Part shown: positions 11,677 through 23,134 of the stretch, piece by piece
Layout of the letters: the number at the start of each line of letters is the position of its first letter
How positions within the stretch are numbered: the first letter of the stretch is position 1
Assembly (NCBI RefSeq): GCF_017591425.1
Contig: NW_024466413.1
Location: forward strand, 1,798,001-1,862,000
Direction: 5' to 3'
DNA: 64,000 nucleotides
Source of the DNA: Ochotona curzoniae
Taxonomy: Eukaryota > Chordata > Mammalia > Lagomorpha > Ochotonidae
Notes under the pieces: generated by a model
What the model saw: the letters and a program-made list of their open reading frames with translations, nothing else
Database searches by the model: none
Told to the model about the DNA's origin: nothing
Program-made: the position numbers and the translations under genes

Positions 11677-12029
11677 CGGTGATCTTACAGAAACCATCTC
11701 TACGGCTTCACACTGTTCTGTTTTCCTTGGAGCAATTGTGCCCCAAAGTTAAGCACAGCATTATCTTCATGCACTTCCTGGCACCTGGGTTACAGGGTTT
11801 ATAACTGGCATGCTCTGAGTGATGTGAACAGCACATCATCGGTTTGAACTCAGCAGCTGAGACTTCCTATGAAAGGTTCTACGTCCTTCACACTATTCCA
11901 TGATGGCGTGTGAAGATTTCCAGCACAACCTGGGGACAAGAGAAACACACTCTCCTGCTCCCCCAGAGTGGAGACACTACTTACTCAATATATTGAGCCA
12001 CTATGATGAAGATTCCACTTGTTTTTTTC

Positions 12030-12300
12030 TTTATTTTGAGATGCTGTTTATTTCAGAGACTGAGAAGCAGAGAGATGGAGATGAAGGAAAGAATGAAGAG
12101 ACCCTGTCTTCCACAAAGCCCACAATGACTCAGAATGTGTAAGTGGCTCAGAACCAAACGCTGGGGGCTGGGAACACACTTCAGATCTCCTGTGAAGAGC
12201 AGCAATGCAGTGATTTCAGACATCACTGCTGCTCCCAGGGCCTGCAGTGGCAGACAGCTGAACTCAGGAGCCAGAGCGAGACATGGACCAGGGTTCTCTG
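12030..12300 (-). mobile_element. probable old C-SINE, antisense
   Basis: The plus strand has 'ctttattttgagatgctgtt', 'gagaagcagagagatggaga' and later 'catcactgctgctcccaggg' with 'ctgaactcaggagccagagc', in the order of the reverse of an older C-SINE subfamily. Divergence is strong. Confidence 0.55.
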
Positions 12301-12944
12301 AGAGTGGACACAGGAGTCTTCACCACAGAGCTCAATGGCCACACTGTGGGATTTTAAACCAAGGGACAGAATATCACTTTATTTTTGCTTTTTAAAACTT
12401 GCCTTAGACAGCCAAATTATTTTTTATATTTCAATCAAAAGTTTTAAATTGACATGTACAAACACATTCAAGTCAAACGATTTCTTTTCCCCTTATAAAA
12501 TTAGGGAATCTTTTAATAAACCTTGAAAGATGAATTGACGCATGGACAATGGAAGAACTAATTAGGTAGTAAACAATAAGATGAATCTGTAAATCAGGAG
12601 AGAAAGTGCCTTCTGATGAGAGACACGCGTGGTGCTGCATGAATATTTCAGCTGGATTGCCGTTAATGCTGTAAAATGTGTCAAGTTGAAAAATTTGGAA
12701 AAATAAAAGGTAAGAGACAGAATCCTTGATATCAGTTGCCAATGAGAGCAGAAGGAAAGCTAATTTTAGGAACACTCCGAAAGTGTAACTGTATCAACTG
12801 CCCTGTGCTAAATGGATCCAATCTCATTTTTAGATTTCTGAGTTGCTATTTTGATCATCTCTTAAAATGGATATTTTCATAGTGCGATTAAAGAAGGATA
12901 TGAAGGTAAAAATTCAAGAATAAAATGTAGGCATTCAGCATACT

Positions 12945-13215
12945 GATTGGGACGCAGCACGGTGTCAGAGTCCCTTCATTTGATTCCTGTGTCTGACCCC
13001 AGATTCCAGCTTCTGGCTAAGGCAGACTCTGGGAGACAACAGTGATGGCCCAAATACCTGCCACATGGGCGACAGATCAGGGTTGTGGTTCTGCTGGCTC
13101 ATTTTGCTTCAGTCCAGCTGCAGCCAACGTGTGCAAATGGGAGTGGATCATCAAATGGCAGTCTCTCTCTTTTTATATCCCCACCCTCTCTCTTAAATAA
13201 TAATCATAATAAATC
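12945..13215 (+). mobile_element. old C-SINE, sense
   Basis: 'ccagattccagcttctggct', 'gggagacaacagtgatggcc', 'caaatacctgccacatgggc', then a CT-rich 3' part and a 'taataatcataataaatc' tail follow the order of an older C-SINE subfamily. Confidence 0.7.
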
Positions 13216-14600
13216 AAATATAGATCTTTAAATAACATCTCAATCACTACCTTCTTATGTGAATTCCTGATTCTCTTTTCTGTTTTGAAAATGATAAGTA
13301 TTTGCACTGGACTGAGATGATTGGGGTGAGGGGGAGGCAACAGAGAGAATCTCCTGACAGAGCTAGTAGTTCTGATTGCCAACTTATGTCTACATTTGTG
13401 AGAAAATGTCTGGTCTATAAATCCAACAGCATGTTCTCCCTTGCTTTGTCTCCTAGTCCCCTTGAGGGAGGACAATAAGACAAAATCAGCACAGTCAGGT
13501 CCCGTCTCTTGGAGTGGTTGGCTGTGGAGACACACCCTAAAGCAACCCCCGTCTCTGAGATGATGCATGGGAATTCAGCTTGTCAGGATGGGAGGAGGAA
13601 GCCACCAGTCACACTTTCATAATATGTTTTTGTCCTCAGGAAAGTGAGAGATTGTTGTCTAGGGTAAATGAGGCCCTCCCCTCTGCCTGCAATGTTTTTC
13701 TTTCTTTTTTGCACGCTGAGTGACTCATTTTGTTCCCCTCCCCTGAGATGATGCCTAAAAGAGGCTACTTCCGCCATCTCCTCGGGTTGTTCCTCCCTTG
13801 GGACACTCTGCTGTCACCATGAAAGGGAGATCTCTCATTCTGTTTTAAATAGATTTGGCTTTGCACACTGAATAAAGATTCACGGAGGAAAAATACACAC
13901 AACTTAATGTGCCTACAATGTGTATCCTTCCTTATTTTGTTTGTCCCAAGAAACTTAAGAACAACTACTTGTTTCCAAGTGCACTGGTGTTCATGCTGCC
14001 CGAACTTCCCTCCTGGGAGGCAGGTGCTTCACTGAGATCTGCTGGTAGGTCAGGGTCTGGGACTAGGGCAGATTCAACAGGCATTTTTAATTCTGACTAG
14101 TGATGAAGCCAGGTAGTTTATGGTAGAATTTTGCCAAAATTCAATGATGGTCTTTCTTCATTTTGTTCTTCCCTATTCATTTAGCTACATAAACAATTCA
14201 CACATACCCTCCTATTTTTACTGAAGGTTCTGTCTCTTTATACATCGTGTACATGGAAATGTTGATATTGTGTGAATATTCATCCTAGATATTTGTTTTC
14301 CTTTCTTTGTGGGCAAGAGCTTCATTTATTGAGTCTGTTATGTGGATGCTCATTTTAAAAGTTGAGGTGTGCAAAAAACTGTAAAGGCCACCCATCTAAA
14401 CACATTGGTACAAAAATATACTCTTAATCACGAAGGCTACAACTCAGTGCATCTTAATGTGTTACTGATCGCACCACCACTCTCAATTCAAATAGTTCTT
14501 CATTAATTCCCCCACTCCTTGCTGCATACATAAAAGTACATGCCTGAAGCTGAATTTCTTTCCTGACCTTGAATGTTATGGGCATTTCTTAGGGTTGAAA
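13216..14600. other. unique non-coding sequence
   Basis: No recognised repeat. The 131-codon minus frame at 13173-13568 starts in single-copy sequence and ends inside the SINE tail, with no known domain, so it is not called a gene. Confidence 0.5.
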
Positions 14601-14659
14601 TTGTGTGCCACATGCTCTTCCACTCCCCATTGTGTCAACTTTGCTCCCTGGCATAGCAC

Positions 14660-14930
14660 CAGTAACATTGCAGTCTTCCGGTAGTGAAGGACTATCATAT
14701 GTCTATGCCACATTTTGTCTATCTATCTGGTTTGTGTCCATTTGGAGGCTATTTGGAATAACACTGTGGTCTCTCCCATGCAGTCCTTCAGTGCCGCCTG
14801 CTGTCACTTGTTTCCAGTGCGCTTCCAGGACATGGAAACAAGATTTCAACTAATGAGGGGCAGGCCACATTGTTGTTCAAAGTATTCGCACAAGTTTGTG
14901 CATATAGTGATGTCTTGTTCCTGAGGAGAG
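14660..14930 (-). mobile_element. possible ancient L1 (L1M) 3'-end fragment
   Basis: 'tatgccacattttgtctatc', 'tgtccatttggaggctattt' and 'ggaataacactgtgg' recall the antisense of the mammalian L1 3' region ('accacattttctttatcc', 'gacatttaggttgattcc', 'gtgaataatgctgc'). Only this block is convincing; the borders are guesses. Confidence 0.4.
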
Positions 14931-15051
14931 AAGTAAATTTTATTTTTCCACCCCCATGTATATAGCAATAGCTCTTTCATATATGCTCTGGTATTTGATT
15001 GAGGATTTTTCTTTCTATTCTGAGTTCTGTTTCTTTATTTTCCTTCTCTCT

Positions 15052-15100
15052 CCTCATTCTCTCTCTCTCTCTCTCTCTCTCTGTCCCTTTCTCTCTCTCC
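15052..15100 (+). repeat. (TC)n pyrimidine tract
   Basis: A pure TC run at about 15060-15082, flanked by imperfect CT-rich sequence. Confidence 0.9.
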
Positions 15101-15534
15101 ATTTATTTTTCTTTGCTTTGAAAGGTTTTTAGCGTTACTTCTGTCATACTTACTGAAATGAGCAAACAGGGTTTTTTTGGGTGGGTGGAGTTGTTCTTAA
15201 TATCATTGCTGCATTGATTGATCTTCATATATTGCATTTTGCAGCTTTGTATTTCTTATGTAAATTTCTTTTAGTATTTTATATAACCCTTGATAATATA
15301 ATGCTATAATTTAAATATATATCTATTCAGTCACTACTTTATTGATTACTGTATTGTGAATTTCATACGAAAATTTATAATTTTCTTGTGATGTTTTGCT
15401 TGCCTTTAATATAAAAATACAAATGATATGAATGAATCAGTCAAGGTACGTTTCAATTCTTTGTGGAGAACTTGAGAAGTTAAATCTATCTGAGAGTAAT
15501 TATTTGTAAATATTTGGCAAAATATACCATGACC

Positions 15535-15702
15535 CAGTGTCCACCGCTGGATCTCGCACATGGGTGCCGTGGGACCAGCCACCCAGGCCATCACTCCTGC
15601 CTTTCACAGGGCATATGAGCAGGAAGCCTCACTTGGGCTTAGAGCCAGGACTCTGATGTAGGCTCTGGGCATGCCCAGTAGCATCTCAAGGCCAACTCAG
15701 TG
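15535..15702 (-). mobile_element. old C-SINE 5' half, antisense
   Basis: 'caggccatcactcctgcctt', 'gagcaggaagcctcacttgg', 'agagccaggactctgatgta' and 'gggcatgcccagtagcatct' correspond in order to the reverse of the older C-SINE body, B-box and head. Confidence 0.6.
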
Positions 15703-16135
15703 GAAGCTTTTGATTACCCTTTCGTTTGTTTGATTAGACACTGCCAGATTTTAAAATCTCTTCCTGAGTCCGTTTTAGGCTTTGTGTCCTTACAGGGATT
15801 TGCTCATTACATCGCGTTATTGAGCCTAGGGTCATGTTGCTTTTCGCAGTCCTTCCTCACGATGTTTTGTATGCGTGCAGGGCTGGTGGTGATGCATTCT
15901 TTCCCACTTCCGGCTATAATACTTAGAGTGTTCTGTCACATTTATCGCTCAGTCTGTTGAAGGCTTGTTAATTTAACTGGTCTCAATGAATCAATTTCAT
16001 TTTTGTTGATTTTTTTTTCTACAGTACTTTCCACTCTTTTAGAAAGCAACCCCCACACTGACCTTTTATTACTCATTCCCATCTTCTCTTTGAATTCGGT
16101 CTCATTGACTTTGTTAGTACAGCTTTTTATGGTGG
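15703..16135 (-). mobile_element. ancient L1 ORF2 fragment, antisense
   Basis: 'ttgttaatttaactggtctc', 'gaatcaatttcatttttgtt' and a long preceding T-rich stretch match the antisense of the L1 region downstream of the endonuclease ('tttgttgatcttttcaaaga', 'tttcattgattttc'). The plus frame at 15700-15960 (86 codons) is its antisense shadow. Confidence 0.55.
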
Positions 16136-17224
16136 AGAATTACGTTACAGAAGCGAGGAAGTGAGACAGTGAAAACTGTTTTATTGAATATATGCATTCA
16201 TAACTAATTTTTGATGCCTGTTTATTAGTATTCTATACATATCGGTATGATATGTTTAGAGGGTAAACACCACAAATATTTTTTTCTAAATTTCTTTAAA
16301 CACTGACTAATTAAAAATGTATATGAGGTACAATGACTGTTTATGGATTTCCCCTATTTTTTATTTGCTAAATATTTTTTCTTGCATATATAATTCTGGG
16401 ATATATATGCAGTGTGGTATTTCAATAACTGAATACAATTCTTAGCAATCAAATCTGAGTAAACAGCATATCTGTAATTTGCGGCTTTATTTACTTTGGT
16501 GAAAATATTCAAACTGTCCTGTTTCCCATTTTTAAATATGCTTAACTTAAGCATCTTCATGTGCAGTTTTGCATCTGTTGTTAACTTCTGTCTATGTCCG
16601 TCTTTTATAATCTCTATCACACTGTGATGTGCTACTGTGAAATCAGTTTTCTTTGGGTTCCACAAATGCAGGCGACCCGTCAGCACCTGGTGTTGGGAGC
16701 CTAGCTCACTTGGTGGAGCAGCATGTCCTCAAGGCTCATTTATTCAACTAGTTTACTGCACGCAGGAGAACGATCCTGCAAACCCCATCTCCCCCCAGGT
16801 GTACACATCAACCCAAACAAAGGCAGATGAACACTTGAAATTTGCTAGTAAGAGAACATATACAGGAAAAGCTTCACAATATTTCGGTAAAATTTCAGAA
16901 CAACAACAAAACACACATGAAATTTTGGTAAATGAAGAATATTTTGCACAATGACGGAAGTAAAAGCATGAAGTGATAAATTTTGGAAAAGGATGAAATA
17001 ACTGAAAACTTGTAACAAAAGGTATTTTACATTTTCTGATTTTTTGCTGCATATATTTTTATATCCTGTGATGAGAAGTGCATATTTTTATGTGTTCTAT
17101 ATTTCTGAGAGGTTTATAAAAATAACTATAAAATGTTCTTCCCCAAACCTATAATTTGTATTCATCCATCTTAGGAAAACTCTCATATTTTCATCAATCC
17201 CCTTCCCCCACATATTCACGATGA
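16136..17224. other. unique non-coding sequence
   Basis: AT-rich with nothing recognised. The 110-codon minus frame (16354-16686) and the frames at 16637-17052 overlap on opposite strands and show no domain. Confidence 0.5.
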
Positions 17225-17425
17225 CCAGGACTGGGAGGGAATGAAGCCAGCTGCTGAGGACTCAGCTCAAGTCTCCCACACGGGCTACAGAATTCTAAAT
17301 ATGACCTGTTGCCTCCCAGTGTGAGCACTCACTGGACACTGGAATTGCTAGCAAAGCTGATATTGAACTCAGACATCATGCTTTGAGATGCTCAATGCTT
17401 AACCCCTGTGCCAAACGCGTATTTT
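17225..17425 (-). mobile_element. old C-SINE, antisense, partial
   Basis: 'caagtctcccacacgggcta', 'acctgttgcctcccagtgtg', 'gatattgaactcagacatc' and 'aatgcttaacccctgtgcca' are the reverse of the older C-SINE middle, B box and A-box head. The 3' third is missing. Confidence 0.75.
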
Positions 17426-18002
17426 ATGTTGTCCAAGTACTTGATGTAAGGGGGAGGGTCAAACAGAAGGAGCCATTAGGACCGTTTAAAGGGGGTTAAT
17501 AACTCAGGACACATATGGGAGTAAATATCGGTGAGGAGACTCTCAGAATATAAAACCACAAATGGAAATAGTAAAATTAGCAAGGCAAGAGCTTCCCAAA
17601 TGCATTTAATACCCAAGAAATGCCTGAATAAATAAAAACATGAGAAAAATCCAGAACATATCACATGAACAAACATGTAAAATATTTTGCATAATATTCA
17701 AAATATCAAAAATATAAAAGTAAAAGCAAGATGTAGGACCAGTGACATAGAGCTTGTTCTTTCGGCTGTAGAGATCATTGGAGAGCATAAACAGGCCTGA
17801 GGATTAGACTATAATAGTATGCCAAGAGCATTCTGCTCTTTAACATGATATGGTAATATAAGACAATTCTCTTGCATTGAGGTTGTTAAGGGAAGCAAGA
17901 ATCTGGCTGATATTTTATTCTCAAAGGTCAAGGAAAAAGACAGTAATACTGGTCATTCTTCAGAAGTGTGTGACAATTTCAATATAAAAAAAGAAAAATG
18001 TG
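17426..18002. other. unique AT-rich non-coding sequence
   Basis: No recognised element. The minus frames at 17476-17788 are Phe/Leu-rich readings of A-rich sequence. Confidence 0.45.
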
Positions 18003-18318
18003 GGGGCCTGGCGCAATAGCCTAGTGGCTAAACTTCTTGCCTTGCACACATCTTGCCTTGTTTAAATGCCCTGTTTCTCATCGAAATCTCTGCTTGTGGC
18101 CTGGGAAAGCAGTTGGGGACTGCCCAGAGCCTTGGGACCCTGCACTCATGTGGGAGACCTGGAAGAATCTCTGGGCTCCTGGTTTCAGATCAGCTCAGCT
18201 CTGGCCGTTGTGGTCACTTGGGAAGTGAATCAATGGATGGAAGATCTTCCTTTCTGCCTCTCTCCTCTCTGTATATCTGACTTTCCGAAAAATCTAAATA
18301 AATCTATTAAAAACTGTG
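18003..18318 (+). mobile_element. C-SINE, sense
   Basis: It begins 'ggcctggcgcaatagcctag' with an intact-looking A box ('tagcctagtgg'), continues with 'cttgtggcctgggaaagcag', 'ttgggaccctgcactcatgt', 'gaagatcttcctttctgcct' and ends 'ctaaataaatctattaaaaa'. The B-box area is disturbed ('ccttgtttaaatgccctg'). Confidence 0.93.
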
Positions 18319-18726
18319 ATAGTTTAAATACATTTTAAGTGATCAATCCAAAAAAGAGAAAGTAACTGAAAATTAAAGAAAAGCTACAAAAGTGAAAAAA
18401 AGTGAAAAGTTGGTGCTTAGAAAACAAGACATTTACAGAATGAAGGAAATGGAGAAATTTGGCACCGATGAAAAGGAAATCAGATGTATCTCAGCACACA
18501 CACTACATAAACTTCACTACTCATCTGGCACAGCAGTCCTCGCAATGAACCCTACCACATTCTGTAGGTGATCATAATACTAAACGCATGAACAAAGAAA
18601 CACAGGAAGAGGCACTGTTTGATGTGATGTCAAGTGTTGTGATTGTATGCGAATAAGAAATGCAACTTATTATAGGTAACGTATACTCAGTGAAGACATC
18701 TTAAAGCCTGCATTGAGGTGTGTGTC
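18319..18726. other. unique non-coding sequence
   Basis: A-rich, nothing recognised. Confidence 0.4.
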
Positions 18727-19115
18727 TACTCTTTTTTTTTTTATAACACACTTTCATAGGCTCTGGGATTCCCCCAACCCCTCCCAAAGGCCCTCCCCCC
18801 ATATTGAATTCATCCGTATTGTTACAGTAGTACAGTTCATATCCAGTCATGATTCTTTCATTACGGGCATGGACCATGCAGAGTCCGGTGTTTTACTCCT
18901 CAGATAAATTCAACAGTTTCATTGGGAGACCAATCCTTGATCTGAAAGTAGAGCTGGCAGAATATCATCCCCACCCCCCAAAGAAAAGCCACTACACAAA
19001 TTCAACAACAATTTACAACATCAAGAAGTTAAATGACATGGTATTGAGTGACCAATATGTTAGAAAATGCAAGTTCTTAACCACATTCTGTGACTACTTC
19101 ATTGACATTTTAATT
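18727..19115 (-). mobile_element. L1 3' UTR fragment, antisense
   Basis: It starts with a T-run (reverse of the poly(A)) and 'ctttcataggctctgggatt', then runs through 'acagttcatatccagtcatg', 'catgcagagtccggtg', 'cattgggagaccaatccttg' and 'caacatcaagaagttaaatg'. This is the same order as the 3' UTRs at 4785-5340 and 47557-48490. It looks 5'-truncated, keeping only the 3' end of an L1; the far border is uncertain and may reach about 19250. Confidence 0.75.
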
Positions 19116-19867
19116 TTAGTTTATACACAGCTGGCTTCTATCCACCTTAAAATAGCTACAGGATACTATTCAGCTGTCTCTTGTCTAGTTTCTTTTTTAT
19201 ATTTAGCTGCTTATAGTATTCAAGCATGATTTCTACTGAAAATTTTCCAAATTTTAGGCTAGTCCAAACAGGCTTATAACTCAAACATGCCATATATTAG
19301 CAATTGAGGAGCAGAACAGTTTTAGGAGGGCTGTGCAGAGAAATACTCAATACCCTAGTGAGGAGTAACTAATCTTTGTGTCCTACCTAGTAAGGTATAT
19401 GTGAGTCCCAGCCGATGGTGTCCTGTTTCTAACTTGTCGTTATTGGTCTGTCGTTTTTGGCTGAGTGTGCAGAAACGGACAGCAGGAAGCTTGCTTGAGG
19501 CAAAACCTTGAATGCTGGAGTAAAAACAGAGAGTTGTCTTGATAAAGGGGATATGTGTTCCAAGGCTCTAAAGTGAGGTTCGTGTGGCTTGGCCTCGGAA
19601 AATGTGTAATTGTAATATATTATATAATGGGATTAAATAAGTCAGGGTTTGAAACCAGCGTGGAATAATACAAGAAATGACATTACAATGAATTGTTTGG
19701 TTGTCCTCTACAGGTCATGGGGATTATTTACGTTTTTAATATGGAGAATGTTTATACTACATTATTTGATGCTCATTAAGAAATGCTTTTTAAAATAGAC
19801 TAGGTGAATTAGAGTCCCAGAACTGGTAAGGTTTAGCCACTTGCTTTGAACAAACACCTGCAGGGGA
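19116..19867. other. unresolved sequence, possibly more L1 3' region at its start
   Basis: The first 100 bases may still belong to the neighbouring L1 piece. Beyond that nothing is recognised. Confidence 0.35.
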
Positions 19868-20118
19868 GGCACTCTGGTAGGAGTAGCTGTGATCCACAGT
19901 GGCATCCCATCATTTATCACAACAATGATTTGCACTCCAGCTCCCCTGCCCTCGCAGCAGCATCCTACTCATGCCCCTAGCGTGTCAAAGGAAGACGATC
20001 CAGGCACAGAGTCTCCGCCGTCTCTGTGGAGATCCAGAAGAGGCTCTGGGATCCTGGCTTCAACCTGGACCAGCTGTTGTTGAAGCCATTTGTGGAGGAA
20101 ACTAGTGGTGGAAGGTAG
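19868..20118 (+). mobile_element. old C-SINE body, sense
   Basis: 'cactccagctcccctgccct', 'ctccgccgtctctgtggaga', 'gaagaggctctgggatcctg' and 'gcttcaacctggaccagctg' follow the C-SINE order. Its 3' region has become the compound microsatellite that follows. Confidence 0.6.

Positions 20119-20186
<68 letters not shown>
20119..20186 (+). repeat. compound (GT)n(GA)n microsatellite
   Basis: Eleven GT units (20119-20140) pass directly into 23 GA units (20141-20186). It sits where the CT/GA-rich 3' part of a C-SINE would be. Confidence 0.97.
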
Positions 20187-20190
<4 letters not shown>

Positions 20191-20221
20191 ATGAGGAGAC
20201 AGAAGAGAGATTCTTCCCTAT

Positions 20222-20249
20222 AAATCAATCAATCAATCAATCAATCAAT
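20222..20249 (+). repeat. (AATC)n tetranucleotide repeat
   Basis: About seven units derived from the SINE tail 'aataaatc' motif, followed by 'aataaaccttta'. Confidence 0.95.
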
Positions 20250-20695
20250 AAACCTTTAGAGGAAAAAGGGAAATGTGCTCTTAAACTCTCCCATCTGTAC
20301 ATTAATCTTACTCTCCCTTTTTTCTGATTGTAACTTGAAAAAATAAAATTCTTTGAGAATTTTTTCACAATTATAAAATATTGACCATGAATTCACTTTT
20401 CTAGGAAGTTTAAATGAAATTGTTTGTAAAGACCTAGATGTTTAAATATATATTACATTGTGAAAGTGACTGCCAGTCATATTTCCTTAATGTCAGAGCT
20501 GGCATGAACATTTTATTGATTGCAACGTCCTGTCCGGCTCTATGGGTTCTATTTCCTCTGACTATAAAACCCGAGAGTCTGAAGCATAGAGATTCAGCTC
20601 AACATGTCTTTGCACACCCACCCCTTTGCATATCCACTGGTAATAGATCACACTCTTCTGATCTGTCTCTCTCACATACACACACAGATGAGTGT
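20250..20695. other. unique non-coding sequence
   Basis: Nothing recognised between the SINE tail and the next CA tract. Confidence 0.4.
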
Positions 20696-20715
20696 GCACA
20701 CACACACACACACAC
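20696..20715 (+). repeat. (CA)n microsatellite
   Basis: A short CA run, with a second imperfect 'cacatacacacacag' just upstream. Confidence 0.9.
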
Positions 20716-20914
20716 TTAATAGTGCAGCACCGTGGGAACCGCCTTGGGGCTTCCCCACCTCTGCAGCTCAGATCTGCTCACAGACATGATCAAGATATTC
20801 TTCTCATGTAGCCCAGCTCTCTCCATCTAAGCCACACTCACAGACCAGAAACAAGCGCAGATATGAACTTTTCTTGGCATCCTTCTCCAAGAGCAAGCCT
20901 AGAATGTGCTATAC

Positions 20915-20934
20915 TCTATCTATCTATCTATCTC

Positions 20935-20981
<47 letters not shown>
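20915..20981 (+). repeat. (CTAT)n tetranucleotide repeat
   Basis: About 16 units with one 'ctctctat' interruption near 20932-20938. Long and nearly pure, so likely polymorphic. Confidence 0.97.
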
Positions 20982-21420
20982 GTTTTTGGCTTGGCCTAAT
21001 CCACAACTTACTTAGCACATCACCAACACTAGCACAAGATGTGCCAAAGAATGACCAAGAACTAATGGATTCATTATCAAGGGAAAAAATACACCAAAGG
21101 AGATGTCAACTTTCTTTAAGGAACAGAAATTCAAAGCTTGAAGTAAATGTCCGCTCCCACACATATCACTCACTCTGCCAAGCACACGCACCCATATCTG
21201 TATCCTAACACCAAGTTCACAGTATTTTAGATGAGAAAAGTGGTGACAAAATGATTGATAGAGGTAAAAATCTCAATATCAGGGCATTGTTCTAGTTGAA
21301 ATCATTCTAGCCTTGCCACCTAGATTCCATGAACATGGAAGAACCATGTTTCACAACAATAACTCAGTGGTGTTGTTTCTCCCCTAATGAGCAGTTCACC
21401 TGAACAAACTATTCACACCC
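20982..21420. other. unique non-coding sequence
   Basis: Nothing recognised. Confidence 0.4.
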
Positions 21421-21461
21421 CCACCACACACACCACCACCACCACCACAAACACACACACA
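21421..21461 (+). repeat. (CCA)n/(CA)n simple repeat
   Basis: A CCACCA trinucleotide run followed by ACAC units. Confidence 0.9.
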
Positions 21462-21817
21462 AGCTTTCACTTGGGTCTTCAATGATTGTTTCCATTTATT
21501 GATTTGATATCAGGATGCACAGTTTTAATGAAGATAGTCTGTCTCCAGGACAGCTGGAAAGGTGAGCAACTTGGTTCCTCACTGTGACAGGTGACAGTGG
21601 AGTACTGATGGGGTAGTCAGCTCATGTGATGGGTACATCACAGACTCACTGAGGATCACTCCTCTGACTACAGGCCAGACTGGGCTCCTGGCTGCCCTTT
21701 CAACAATTCTTTTTCATGGTTGTGACCAAAATGACTGGCTTATTTCACAATGTCAACTGTTTGGTGATTGCACTAACTTCATACCTGCAGGACAAGCACT
21801 GAAACATCACCCCCCAC
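21462..21817. other. unique non-coding sequence
   Basis: Nothing recognised. Confidence 0.4.
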
Positions 21818-21859
21818 CAAAAAACAAACAAACAAAAACAAAACAAAACAAAACAAAAC
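21818..21859 (+). repeat. (CAAA)n/(CAAAA)n A-rich repeat
   Basis: 'caaacaaacaaa' followed by five-base 'caaaa' units. No SINE or L1 body is attached on either side. Confidence 0.9.
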
Positions 21860-22772
21860 TGAGTGAAGTTGCCCCATTTTCAGTGAGACAGAGAGCACCT
21901 TCTTGGTTCTTAGCGCTTCAGCCCTGTTGTTTTCCTTGACTCCCAGAACTCTAAACAGGTGCAATGAAACCAGAAGGTACATCATATGAACTTCTGGCTT
22001 CTACAACTGCATGAGCCAAATCTGATAACTGATTTTTTTTCTATAGTATGATCTAGTATCCATCTATCTACCTTCCTTTCTATCCTATGATTTCATTTCT
22101 TGGCAGAACCCTCACTCATAGAGGAAATATTGGATTACTTTATATTCTTTCATGTAAGCAGATACTGTTTTGCACTTAGCATTTCTGTGTGTTTTCTTAA
22201 CAGGTTTAAAAACCTGTCTTTTGAAGTGTGGTGCTCAGTGGGCAAGGATGTACAATTTAGGTTAGGTAATTTGATAATAAAATAAAAGCCTGTTTGCCGA
22301 TGTGCAGTCCTTGTCACTCGGATCCATCCTCCAGCAATGGTTGCAACTTTTGGTGTGGAGTGATTTCTATACACTTTTCTTTTATGCAAATCTAAGAAAG
22401 AAAAATTCTTTTCACATTATTAAAGTATTGAGCACACTCTTTCTATATTCTGAATTGCCAGTGTTGGGTCTCCTTCTCCTGAATGGCAGAACAAATTGGA
22501 CAACTCTGTTTAATTCACAGAATGCTACAGAGACTTACCCCTTTTGCATGAAATAACCAATGTTAGTTGCTGCTCTTGCAAAATCTATGTCATGACCCTC
22601 ATTCTGATCATTCACTGAAGGGTAAGTTCATTTTGGTGCAAAAACTATTTTTGGAATATATTCAGAATTGTTTTCCCAATATGGGATTTCACAAAAAACA
22701 CTTGAAGATCTATCATGTGTGCTCAACTGATTGTATCCACAGAGCTGAGAGCATTGCAGTCAGTAAAGCATA
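21860..22772. other. unique non-coding sequence
   Basis: Nothing recognised. Frames of 60-84 codons on both strands carry no domain. Confidence 0.45.
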
Positions 22773-22985
22773 GTCTTGGGCATGGTGCACTAGCCTAGTT
22801 GCTAAATCCTCACTTTGCATCTGCCAGGATCCCATATTTAAGCCAGTTTGTATCATGGCTGTCTCACTTCCCTTCCAATTCCCCAGCCATTGCAGCCACC
22901 AACAGATGGAAGATCTTCATCTCTGTATCTCCTCTCTGTGTATCTGCCTTTCCAAAAAAAATTTTAAAAATATATTTTTTTTAAA
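22773..22985 (+). mobile_element. C-SINE, sense, internally deleted
   Basis: Head 'gggcatggtgcactagccta' and 'ccaggatcccatatttaagc' are followed almost directly by 'cagatggaagatcttcatct' and the 3' end. About 100 bases of the central body are missing. Confidence 0.88.
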
Positions 22986-23044
22986 AAAGGAGGAAGCATA
23001 TCATTTTCAAATGATAACTCTAGAATCATTGGATATCCATTTGT

Positions 23045-23134
23045 GAAAGAGAGAGAGAGGAGGAGGAGGAAAGAAAGAAATAAAGAAAACAGAAAGAGAA
23101 AGAAAAAAAGAAAGAAAAAGAAGGAAAAAAAGAA
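23045..23134 (+). repeat. 90-bp polypurine tract
   Basis: An almost pure GA/GGA/GAAA stretch with two interruptions (T at 23081, C at 23090). It begins as dinucleotides and shifts to GGA and GAAA units. Confidence 0.95.

Noticed and set aside
13173..13568. 131-codon minus frame
   Set aside because: No known family, and its end runs into an old SINE tail.
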